A stretch of DNA of 64,000 nucleotides, from NCBI GenBank assembly GCA_963764305.1, contig CAVXSD010000008.1, positions 62,001-126,000 on the forward strand, in the 5' to 3' direction. Shown piece after piece: positions 32,968-40,716 of this stretch (position 1 is its first letter; every line of letters starts with the position of its first letter). The notes below the pieces were generated by a model. That model did no database searches. It was not told the origin of the DNA and worked only from the letters and a program-made list of their open reading frames with translations. Made by a program: the position numbers and the translations under genes. The stretch comes from Bog-473 sp963764305. GTDB taxonomy: Bacteria > Actinomycetota > Acidimicrobiia > Acidimicrobiales > RAAP-2.

Positions 32968-33150
32968 CTAAGGGCATGCACGTGGGCCGGGCGTGGGGGC
33001 GCGCCGGCGTGGTTGCACTCCTCGCGAGCGCTCGAGCGGATCGTCTCGCTGCTCGACCGACGCGTAGCACGCATCGAGATCAGCGTGAAGAATGGTGGCA
33101 TTGCCCGCCACGAACACATGTTTGTATGCTCGTGCGTCACTCGCCATCAC
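32968..33150 (-). pseudogene. 5' fragment of a DinB-type DNA polymerase IV gene
   Basis: The minus-strand frame reads ATILHADLDACYASVEQRDD, the unmistakable N-terminus of Y-family polymerases, where the Asp residues of HADLDA bind catalytic metal. A Cys replaces the usual Phe at the steric gate neighbour position (DAFYASVEQ). After about 45 codons homology fades (PLERSRGVQPRRRAP) and the IS110 fragment follows. No palm-domain SAED motif exists in reach, so this is a dead 5' stub. Confidence 0.65.
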
Positions 33151-33168
33151 ACGCGGCGCGTCGGGCGA

Positions 33169-35211
33169 TCAGTGCAGGGCCGGCTCCAGGTGCTCCGTCT
33201 CCGACAGATCCACCGCCGGAGCGGCCGTTCCCCGGGAGGCGGCCCGCTCGGTCCAGATGTCGAGCACGATCAGGCTCAGGTTCGACACGGCGGCCGCACC
33301 GATGATCGTGGTGATCAACGCGATGAGCCCGCTGGTCACGTGGAAACCGAATACGGCTCCGACCACCGCACCGACACCCGCGGCACCGATGCCCTTGGCC
33401 CGCATCGCCTTCGGCGTGTCGGTGCGGACCCAGCCGGCGTAGACCCCGAGCCAGATCGGCACCGCGGTTGAGACCACTGCCAGCAGCTGGTCGTCGAGCG
33501 GCCCGCTCGGCCAGAGCCAGAACCGCAGTACCAACAGTGCGCCGAGGAACCATCCGCCGAGTCCGAACACGATCGGACCGGCCGAACGGATCCATGCGCC
33601 CGTCTTGCGGCCGGTACCGCCTCGGCGGCGGATCCGGATCGCCAACACCACGAGCCAGATCACTGCCAACAAGGCGACGGCGATCATTGTCGCAAGGATT
33701 TTCTTGGCAATCGCTGCCTGCGTGTCCGGTGTGGCGAAGCTGACCTCGTTCGGGGTGTAGCGGGACGTGTCGACCTGGCCGGTGGCGTAGAACGTGGTCA
33801 GTAACTGCGTGCTGGCGCTCGGCTCGTAGGCGTCGAAGTCGTCCACGTGCCCGAGCCCGGACAGGATGACCTGATGCCCGTTGGAAAGGTGCGGCAACAG
33901 CTCCTTCGTGGCGTTCTGGGCCGGCGTTTCGAAGTCGAGCGTCCCGCCGATGAGCAGCGTCGGGACGTTCGAGTTCTGCACGCTGGTGTACTGGTTCTCA
34001 CCCGGGTTGGCCGGCCAGGCGTGCACAAGGCCTCCTGCCCCCCACAAGAACTCCCCGAGGGGATTGCCGATGATCGAGCCCCGGTCCGCGCCGGAGCTGA
34101 AGTAGCGCTCGACGGGCTGCGCGTCGGCCATCCCGATGCTTGCAAACTCGCCCCAGACGAACGACTGGGGAAGGACGAGATTGGCCATCGCCGAGATGAA
34201 CCACAGGCCGCTCGGGTCGCCCTGCGCGGCGGAGATCCACGAGTTGAGGGTCATCGGCCCAGTCAGTGGCGAACCGGTCGCCTCCGTGAGCCCGAGGAAC
34301 GTCCCGACCAAGGCGTTGCCCCGCTTGATCGGCAGGGAGAACCAACTGCTCGGCATGTGTACCGCTGTGTGCTGCACGCTCGCGGCGAGGTTGCCGGTGC
34401 GGGCGCGGCAGGCAGGCTCGTTCGCGCACAGCGCCGAATAACGCTCGATCCCCTGATCGATCTCGGCTCCGCTGTAAATGAAGTTCCCGGGCGGGTTGAC
34501 CCCGACCAACACCGAGCGGTCGACACTGCTCGGGTACCGCCACGCGTAGATCATCCCGAGACGGGTCCCGGCGCTCTCGCTGAGCAGGTCGATGCCCTTG
34601 TAGCCGATCGCGACGCGAGCGGCCTCGATGTCGTCGGCCTGCTCCGCCAGCGTGTAGCCGGCGAGGTCGACGCCGCTTCGCTCAAGCCGCTGCGCGCACG
34701 AGGCGAAGGCCTGGGAGTACGCACTCAGCGACGCTTTGGCGAGGAAATCAGCGGAGCTCTGGACCGCCGACGTCACCTCGGGACAGTTCAGCGCCGAAGA
34801 GCCGTCGACGCCGCGGTAGCCGACCATGACGACATCGTGCTGGGCGGCCAGGCGGTTCGCTTGGGGAAACGTCATGTTGGTAATGCCAGGGCCGCCGTTG
34901 AGATGGAATATTGGCGCCAACGGGTGCGATGACCGAGCCAGGATCCGGGTCACCGGCAGCGCGATCAGCCGCGACCGGGGGTCTGCCCGGTTCTCGGGCA
35001 CGACGAGCGTTCCGCAGTCGGCGCGGTAGCCGCCGTTCTCGGTGGAATAGGTGCACGGGTGCATGGTCAGCTGGCCGGCGTGCGCCCCCTGCGGGACCGA
35101 GACCGCGGCGTCGCCCGGTGCGAACCGCATGTACGTCAGGCCGAACAACAACACCCCGATGACCACCAGGGCAACGATCCGACTGGGGGTGTAGATCCGC
35201 TTTGCCTTCAT
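33169..35211 (-). CDS. Large membrane-anchored alpha/beta hydrolase
   Basis: A 680-aa protein. An N-terminal helix (SRIVALVVIGVLLFGLTYMR) anchors it; an extracytoplasmic alpha/beta hydrolase related to tripeptidyl or proline aminopeptidases follows: oxyanion motif IFHLNGGPGITNMTF (about 100), nucleophile elbow LLSESAGTRLGMIYAWRYP (Ser near 213), acid region PTLLIGGTLDFETPA (about 420) and His in VILSGLGHVDDFDAYEP. The last 150 residues hold four or five further membrane helices (MIAVALLAVIWLVVLAI to NLSLIVLDIW), uncommon for this family. The ATG has a GGGAAGGAA ribosome binding site. It may release peptides or esters outside the cell; the membrane domain may assist transport or localisation. 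Confidence 0.8.
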   Translation of the reverse strand: MKAKRIYTPSRIVALVVIGVLLFGLTYMRFAPGDAAVSVPQGAHAGQLTMHPCTYSTENGGYRADCGTLVVPENRADPRSRLIALPVTRILARSSHPLAPIFHLNGGPGITNMTFPQANRLAAQHDVVMVGYRGVDGSSALNCPEVTSAVQSSADFLAKASLSAYSQAFASCAQRLERSGVDLAGYTLAEQADDIEAARVAIGYKGIDLLSESAGTRLGMIYAWRYPSSVDRSVLVGVNPPGNFIYSGAEIDQGIERYSALCANEPACRARTGNLAASVQHTAVHMPSSWFSLPIKRGNALVGTFLGLTEATGSPLTGPMTLNSWISAAQGDPSGLWFISAMANLVLPQSFVWGEFASIGMADAQPVERYFSSGADRGSIIGNPLGEFLWGAGGLVHAWPANPGENQYTSVQNSNVPTLLIGGTLDFETPAQNATKELLPHLSNGHQVILSGLGHVDDFDAYEPSASTQLLTTFYATGQVDTSRYTPNEVSFATPDTQAAIAKKILATMIAVALLAVIWLVVLAIRIRRRGGTGRKTGAWIRSAGPIVFGLGGWFLGALLVLRFWLWPSGPLDDQLLAVVSTAVPIWLGVYAGWVRTDTPKAMRAKGIGAAGVGAVVGAVFGFHVTSGLIALITTIIGAAAVSNLSLIVLDIWTERAASRGTAAPAVDLSETEHLEPALH

Positions 35212-35249
35212 GACGATTCCTTCCCTCGGTCCTGCGGAAGACGTGGTGG

Positions 35250-35486
35250 ATCCCGCAACAGGCTGCTGATGTCACCGATGCCGAAGCCGCCATTGACGCG
35301 GCCAAGGGCGCAGGCGCATCGGTCGTCTACCAATGCCTCAACGCCCCCTACACCGAGTGGCCAAAACGCTTCCCACCCCTGCAGCGAGGCGTGCTGAGTG
35401 CCGCCGAACGCAACGACGCGCTCCTGGTGAGCCTGGAGAACGTGTACGCCTACGGCCCGACTCACGGCACGCCGATGACCTTGCCT
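35250..35486 (+). pseudogene. NAD-dependent epimerase, internal fragment (inverted)
   Basis: Plus-strand translation ADVTDAEAAIDAAKGAGASV, then VYQCLNAPYTEWPKRFPPLQ and LLVSLENVYAYGPTHGTPMT is the middle of an atypical NAD(P)-binding epimerase (strand 3 to the YGPT active-site loop). The matching N-terminus lies just to the right on the opposite strand. No start codon or C-terminal half is present. It is the displaced, inverted part of one broken gene. Confidence 0.7.
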
Positions 35487-35588
35487 CGACACCGCGCGGA
35501 CCGGAAGGCCCAAGCTGAACAGGTGAGCGGACAATGCGTTTCCGACTTGGCCGGTCCCAAACACCACGTGGATGCGATCCTCGCCCAT
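35485..35588 (-). pseudogene. NAD-dependent epimerase, N-terminal fragment
   Basis: Minus-strand translation from ATG 35588: GEDRIHVVFGTGQVGNALSA and then LFSLGLPVRAVSR. This is the beta-alpha-beta dinucleotide-binding start (GTGQVGNAL) of the same epimerase family as the adjacent plus-strand fragment. The homology ends where the inverted middle section begins. Confidence 0.7.
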
Positions 35589-35694
35589 GGCGGGATCCTT
35601 TCGGGGATCGCCTCGGTCGCCTGCAACAAGGGTAGGCCTGTTCTCAATTACATGGCAATAGATTTCTGGAATATGGCGACTAGGCTGCCCTCTT

Positions 35695-35994
35695 ATGGCG
35701 GAGTGGAGCTTCCTGACCAACCATTCCCGTGTCCTCCTGTGCATCGCACACGACGCTGGGATGCGCCTACGCGACATCGCCGTCACGTTAGGCATCACCG
35801 AACGCACGGCCTTTGCAATCGTCGACGATCTCATTGCGGCCGGCTACGTCGTGAAGGACAAGGAAGGCCGTCGCAACCGCTACTCCATCCAGACCGAGTT
35901 GCCGCTGCGAGAAGTCATCGGTCGAGAACGGACGATCGGTGAGGTACTGGAGTTGCTCGTGGACGCCACGGTGCGAACCGAGAAGGCGGGGTGA
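35695..35994 (+). CDS. Winged-helix transcriptional regulator
   Basis: A 99-aa DNA-binding protein. TNHSRVLLCIAHDAGMRLRD leads into the helix-turn-helix ITERTAFAIVDDLIAAGYVV and a wing KDKEGRRNRYSIQT, close to MarR/ArsR-like single-domain regulators that are widespread in actinobacteria next to epimerase-type genes. The C-terminal helices (EVIGRERTIGEVLELLVDAT) probably dimerise. No ligand pocket can be deduced. The ATG has no strong ribosome binding site (TATGGCGGAG region), and a leaderless transcript is possible. Confidence 0.75.
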   Translation: MAEWSFLTNHSRVLLCIAHDAGMRLRDIAVTLGITERTAFAIVDDLIAAGYVVKDKEGRRNRYSIQTELPLREVIGRERTIGEVLELLVDATVRTEKAG

Positions 35995-36073
35995 CCTACC
36001 TATAGCTCTATCCCAACACGTTGGCTTTGGTCAGTGGCAGGTGCCCCAGTCGTGCCGGTAGGGGGCAGGGGTC

Positions 36074-36419
36074 ATGCGACTCGTCACAGTGCCGCCGTAC
36101 CATCTCATGACGATGAACGAGGCGCTGCTCGGTTGGCTGATGACTCCCGGGGCACCGGACGGGACGCTAACGCTCGAGGACTTCCTGCGTCGGCCTCCCT
36201 GGCACCAGCAGGCGGCGTGGTGGGGGCGTGGGGGTCACCTCGTTCGTGCTCAGTCCGGCGAAGGGACAGTGGACTGAATACGACAGGTCGTTGTGTGAGG
36301 ACTGCCCGGTGCGTCAGGAGTGCCTCGAGACTGCGTTGGCCGACGTGTCGTTGCTGGGGTTGTGGGGCGGGACCACGCCAACGGAGCGCAAGGCGCTGCG
36401 ACGTGGGCGGGTGGCCTGA
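36074..36419 (+). pseudogene. WhiB-like regulator gene, frameshifted, first cysteine lost
   Basis: WhiB-like Fe-S transcription factor gene in two frames. Frame 1 from ATG 36074 gives LTLEDFLRRPPWHQQAAW, where the family expects HQ-AACRG; the first cluster Cys is a Trp. One base over, frame 2 continues VGVTSFVLSPAKGQWTEYD, then LCEDCPVRQECLETALADV with the remaining CxxCxxxxxC ligands, GLWGGTTPTERKALRRGR (the G-W-G-G turn and basic DNA-binding tail). With a frame break and three of four Cys, a functional 4Fe-4S protein is unlikely unless the sequence has errors. Confidence 0.75.
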
Positions 36420-36421
36420 GT

Positions 36422-36440
36422 CCATAACGCTCCGTTATGG
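36422..36440. terminator. Perfect short dyad after whiB remnant
   Basis: CCATAACG and CGTTATGG form an exact 8-bp inverted repeat around CTC, beginning 3 bp after the WhiB stop. There is no T-run, so intrinsic termination would be weak; a repressor site is an alternative. Confidence 0.4.
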
Positions 36441-36678
36441 GGCAATGTTTGGGGCAGATATTGCTCAGAACGAACAGGAGCCCTGCGCCAGCGGTCCGAA
36501 AACCATCACGTCACAGCCCTGCACACTGTTGGACACAACCCAACAAATCCACCTGACACAATCTCGCCATATGCCCCGAGTTCCTCGTTGGGCAGCCCAG
36601 CCACGCCGCCGGCACCGAGCGCTGACACCGGCGGCGTGGTTGTCTGGGCCATCACGGAGGAACGGTCGGCGTACGCCG

Positions 36679-38211
36679 CTATTCGACCGACGAAAGCGTC
36701 GCCGTGGCCAGCGCACCGTTGGCGCGCAGGGCCGACACCACGCCGGCGGCCGCTGCAATCGCCGCCAGCGCGTACGCGGTGACGGTGAAGGCGTGCTGAG
36801 CACCACTCATCCCGCCGGTCTCGCCCCCCGCCACCACGAAGAGGCTGCCGGTCACGGCCAGCCCGAGGGCCGTCCCCATGCCCCGTGACATGTTGAGGAC
36901 CCCCGAGGCCATTCCCGCCTGCTGGCCCGGGGCCGCCCCCATGATGGAGGCGTTGTTCGGCGACGTGAAGAGGCCCATCCCCACCCCGATCGCGGCCAGC
37001 AGGAGGAGCAACCAGGCGGTCGACGGCCGGAGGGCCCCCAGAAGGCCCAGGCCAAGGGCGACGAGCGCCATCCCGCTCACGGTGAGCGGCCGGGCCCCGA
37101 CGCGGTCAGCCAGCCGTCCCGCCAGCGGAGCGACGATCCCGAAGGCCAGCGGCATGGCCATCAGCTCCAGGCCGGACCGCGCCGAGCCCAGCCCGAGACC
37201 GCGCTCCAGGTAGAACGGAATCAGGAGCAGCACCCCGAACATCACGAGGTACGAGCCGACACCGCTGGCGATCCCCGACGAGAAGCGGGCATTCCCGAAC
37301 AGCCTGAGGTCGAGCATCGGGTCGCTGTCCCGCCGCTCGTGCCAGACGAACAGCCCGCCGAGGACGGCGGCGGCGACAAAGAGACCGACGATCAGGTTCG
37401 AGCTCCAACCCAGCTCGGCCCCGAAGGAGATCGCGGAGACGAGGGCCACCACGGCCGGAAAGAAGATCGCGAGGCCGGTCCAGTCGAAGCGCACCCGCGC
37501 CATGAGGTTCCGGCTGCGGGGGACCAGCAGGATGGCCGCGACGGCACCGAACAGCCCGAACGGGACGTTGACGAAGAAGATGAGGCGCCAGCCGCCGGCG
37601 GCCAGGAGCAGGCCGCCGATGCTCGGGCCCAGGGCGAGACCCAGGGCCTGGGCCGTGCCCTGCAGACCGATGGCCCGCCCGAGCGCCCGAGCCGGAACGA
37701 CCAGCACGATGATGGCCAGGCTGTTCGCCTGCAGCATCGCCGCGCCGACTGCCTGCAGGGCCCGGAAGACGCAGAGCGCGGGGAGGTCCGGGGCCAGCCC
37801 GCACAGCACCGAGGCCAGGGTGAAGATCACGAAGCCGTAGACGTAGAGCAGCTTGCGCCCCCACATGTCGGCGAAGCGCCCGACGGCGACGACGGTGGCC
37901 ACGAGGACCAGTAGGTACGACAGGCCGACCCAGGTGACGGCGCCGACGGAGACATCGAAGGTGTGCTGCAGGGTTGGGAGGGCGACAGTGACGATGGACG
38001 CATCGAGCTGGCCCATGAACGCGCCGACGCACACGGCCGCCACGGCGAACCAGTGGGCGTCGCTCCGTTCCCGTATGACCTCGGGCCGCCGCGGCTCGAC
38101 CAGCAACCGGTCCCACGTCCAGGTCCACGGACGCTGTCCGGTGTCCCGACCCCCGCCTTCACCCCCGCCCCGACGCCCGCCCCCGTCCGGCTCCTCGCCG
38201 CGGCCCGTCAC
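36679..38211 (-). CDS. DHA2-type MFS exporter
   Basis: A 14-helix proton-driven efflux protein, 510 aa. Helix 1 reads VCVGAFMGQLDASIVTVALP (motif D1), the loop 2-3 motif is GRFADMWGRKLLYVYGF, motif B is ALCVFRALQAVGAAMLQAN, and motif C is ALGLALGPSIGGLLL. The GTG start overlaps the TGA of the upstream glycoside hydrolase as GTGA, indicating translational coupling. The N-terminal 40 residues are Gly/Arg-rich and not conserved, so a slightly later start is possible. Exporting a product of the operon is a reasonable guess; no substrate is indicated. Confidence 0.85.
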   Translation of the reverse strand: MTGRGEEPDGGGRRGGGEGGGRDTGQRPWTWTWDRLLVEPRRPEVIRERSDAHWFAVAAVCVGAFMGQLDASIVTVALPTLQHTFDVSVGAVTWVGLSYLLVLVATVVAVGRFADMWGRKLLYVYGFVIFTLASVLCGLAPDLPALCVFRALQAVGAAMLQANSLAIIVLVVPARALGRAIGLQGTAQALGLALGPSIGGLLLAAGGWRLIFFVNVPFGLFGAVAAILLVPRSRNLMARVRFDWTGLAIFFPAVVALVSAISFGAELGWSSNLIVGLFVAAAVLGGLFVWHERRDSDPMLDLRLFGNARFSSGIASGVGSYLVMFGVLLLIPFYLERGLGLGSARSGLELMAMPLAFGIVAPLAGRLADRVGARPLTVSGMALVALGLGLLGALRPSTAWLLLLLAAIGVGMGLFTSPNNASIMGAAPGQQAGMASGVLNMSRGMGTALGLAVTGSLFVVAGGETGGMSGAQHAFTVTAYALAAIAAAAGVVSALRANGALATATLSSVE

Positions 38212-40697
38212 GTCGACGGCGGGCCGCCCCACGTGACCACGGTGCTGGCCCTGATGTCGCGCGACGACGCACCGACGAGCACCTCGTAGCGGCCCGGGTC
38301 CGTGCGCCACGCGTGCATGTCGACGTCCCAGTAGCGGAAGGCGGCGGCGCCCAGCTCCACGCGGACGGTCTCCCGGCCGCCTGCGTCGACGCCGACCTTG
38401 GCGAACCCGACCAGCTCGCGGTCGGGACGGCGGACGAGGGACTCCGGTGCCCGCACGTAGACCTGCACGACCTCGGTGCCACGGCGGGTCCCGTTGTTGA
38501 CCAGCGTGACGGTCACCCCGTCCCCGTCGGCCTGCACATGTTCGAAGGCCATGTCGCCGTAGGAGAGCCCGAAGCCGAACGGGAACAGCGGCGCCAGGTG
38601 GGCCGTCTCGAAGAAGCGGTAGCCGACGAGGACGCCCTCCCCGTAGACGACCCTGCCCTCGACGCCTGGATACCGTTCGCCCTCGACGCCCAGCCCGGCC
38701 GGCCCGTCGTCGACCCGGGCGGGGAACGTCACGGGGAGCCGCCCCGATGGTTCGGCCACCCCGACGATCATGTCGGCCAGCGCGTCCGCACCCTCCTCGC
38801 CCGGGTACCAGGTCATGAGCACGGCCCCCGCCCGGGCTGCCCACGGCATCTCGACAGGGGAGCCCGCATTGACGACGACAACCGTGCGTCGGTTGACGTC
38901 CAGGACCGCCTCGATGAGCTCCCGCTGACGCCCGGGCAGCGAGAGGTCGGGCCGGTCGTGGCCCTCGGACTCCCACTGCCCGTTGGAGCCGACGACGACC
39001 ACCGCGACGTCAGCCTCGGCCGCGGCGCGCACCGCACGTTCGAACTCGTCGCCCGTGTCCGGCGGCGAGGCGCCGATGCGGGCACCCAGGATGGGGGACG
39101 ACGACGACCGCGGCCAGACCTCGACCGCCATCTCGTAGGAGTGCCCAGAGACGAGGTCGAGCGTCACTTCGACGGGCTCGCTGCCGGCGCCGTAGAAGCT
39201 CGAGCCCCGGGTGGGCTCGGTGTTGTCGACGACGATGTCACCGTCCAGGCGCAGCATGGCCCGCCCTGCGCTCTCGAGCCCGAGCTGCCACGCACCTGAC
39301 ACGTCGGGTGTGAACGTTGCGGAGAGCCTGACCGAGCACTCGCCGACGGCGAGCCCCGGCTGAGGGGAACCGATCCACAGGACGCGTGCGGTGTGCGCCA
39401 TCTCCGTCGCCACCGGTGCGCCGGCCAGCTCCGGGTTGTCGAAGTACTCGATGAGAAGGCTCTCGTCGCCCTCGCCGTCGCTGCCCGCAGCAGCCAGCAG
39501 CCGGAAGTCGATCGGCGGTAGCCCGCGCTCGATGCGGCATCCGATCTCGGAGGAGATCGAGACACCCGGGAGCCGCTCGGCCAGCGCCTCGGCCACCCGA
39601 CGCCGCCGGAGCGGGGTCACCTCCGAGCTGCCGCCCCCCATGGCGAGCTGGCCGGCGTTGGGGCCGATGACGGCGGCGCTGGCCACGCTCCCCGGGTCCA
39701 GCGGCAGTAGGGCGTCGTTGACCAGGAGGACGGTCCCCTCCGCCGCCACCCGGCGGGCCACCGCCCGTCGCGCCGGATCGTCTTCCTCCCGTTCGTCGGG
39801 CGGCGTCGTCCCACCCAGGATCCCCACCCGCCCCATGAGCCGCAGCACGTGGCGCACCTGGCCGTCGATCACCGACTCCTCGACGAGGCCGTCCCGGGCG
39901 GCGGCGGCGAGCGTGGGCCCGAGCCACGCCGAGGGACCCGGCATCTCGAGGTCGAGCCCGGCCTGCGCGGCAGGGACGGTGGAGTGCGTCCCGAACCAGT
40001 CCGACATGACGAGCCCGTCGAACCCCCACTCACGACGGAGCACACCGCCGATCAGATCGGGCTGCTCCCCGCAGTACACGCCATTGACCTTGTTGTAGGC
40101 GGTCATCACGGACCAGACGCCCGCCTCCTGTACGGCGTGCTCGAAGGCGACGAAGTGGATCTCCCGCAGGGGTCGCTCCTCGACCTCGGCGCTGATGGTC
40201 ATCCGCTCGTGCTCCTGGTCGTTGCAGGCGAAGTGCTTGATGCAGCAGGCGACCCCGCCCGCCTGCACGCCCTCGACGTAGGCCACGGCGGTGCGGGCCG
40301 TGAGCAGGGGGTCCTCGGAGAAGGATTCGAAGGTGCGGCCCGCCAGAGGCGTGCGCACGATGCACACGGTGGGGCCGAGGAGCACGTGCACGCCCTTGCT
40401 GCGGGCCTCGGCGGCCAACACGTCACCCAGCTCGCGGACGAGGTCGGGATTCCACGTCGACCCGATGGCCATGCCGCAGGGGACCGAGAGTGAGCGGCGC
40501 CCGATGAGGCTGTCTCCCCGGACGCCCGACGGGCCGTCGGACATCTTGAGCGCGGGGATGCCCAGGCGCTCCACTGGCGGCAGGTACCACATGCCGGCGC
40601 CGGCCGTCAGGGAGGCCTTCTCGTCGAGGGTCATGGCACCGATGAGGCGCCCGATCTCCGACTCCACGTCCCCGTCCACCTGTACGTCCTCTGTCAT
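38208..40697 (-). CDS. GH3 family beta-glycosidase with PA14 domain
   Basis: Glycoside hydrolase family 3, about 829 aa, retaining beta-glucosidase-like. The N-terminal barrel has LGPTVCIVRTPLAGRTFESF, KHFACNDQEHERM and the nucleophile Asp in GFDGLVMSDWFG (about residue 225). The second domain holds AAVIGPNAGQLAMGGGSSEV and, interrupting it, a PA14-like carbohydrate-binding module (LLIEYFDNPELAGAPVATEM to about residue 550). A fibronectin-III-like end follows LFPFGFGLSYGDMAFE. No signal peptide, so it acts inside the cell. The ATG at 40697 is 19 bp after the carboxyltransferase stop. A deglycosylation step on a small molecule is plausible. Confidence 0.88.
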   Translation of the reverse strand: MTEDVQVDGDVESEIGRLIGAMTLDEKASLTAGAGMWYLPPVERLGIPALKMSDGPSGVRGDSLIGRRSLSVPCGMAIGSTWNPDLVRELGDVLAAEARSKGVHVLLGPTVCIVRTPLAGRTFESFSEDPLLTARTAVAYVEGVQAGGVACCIKHFACNDQEHERMTISAEVEERPLREIHFVAFEHAVQEAGVWSVMTAYNKVNGVYCGEQPDLIGGVLRREWGFDGLVMSDWFGTHSTVPAAQAGLDLEMPGPSAWLGPTLAAAARDGLVEESVIDGQVRHVLRLMGRVGILGGTTPPDEREEDDPARRAVARRVAAEGTVLLVNDALLPLDPGSVASAAVIGPNAGQLAMGGGSSEVTPLRRRRVAEALAERLPGVSISSEIGCRIERGLPPIDFRLLAAAGSDGEGDESLLIEYFDNPELAGAPVATEMAHTARVLWIGSPQPGLAVGECSVRLSATFTPDVSGAWQLGLESAGRAMLRLDGDIVVDNTEPTRGSSFYGAGSEPVEVTLDLVSGHSYEMAVEVWPRSSSSPILGARIGASPPDTGDEFERAVRAAAEADVAVVVVGSNGQWESEGHDRPDLSLPGRQRELIEAVLDVNRRTVVVVNAGSPVEMPWAARAGAVLMTWYPGEEGADALADMIVGVAEPSGRLPVTFPARVDDGPAGLGVEGERYPGVEGRVVYGEGVLVGYRFFETAHLAPLFPFGFGLSYGDMAFEHVQADGDGVTVTLVNNGTRRGTEVVQVYVRAPESLVRRPDRELVGFAKVGVDAGGRETVRVELGAAAFRYWDVDMHAWRTDPGRYEVLVGASSRDIRASTVVTWGGPPST

Positions 40698-40716
40698 GGC
40701 TCGCCTCCCGACGTCG

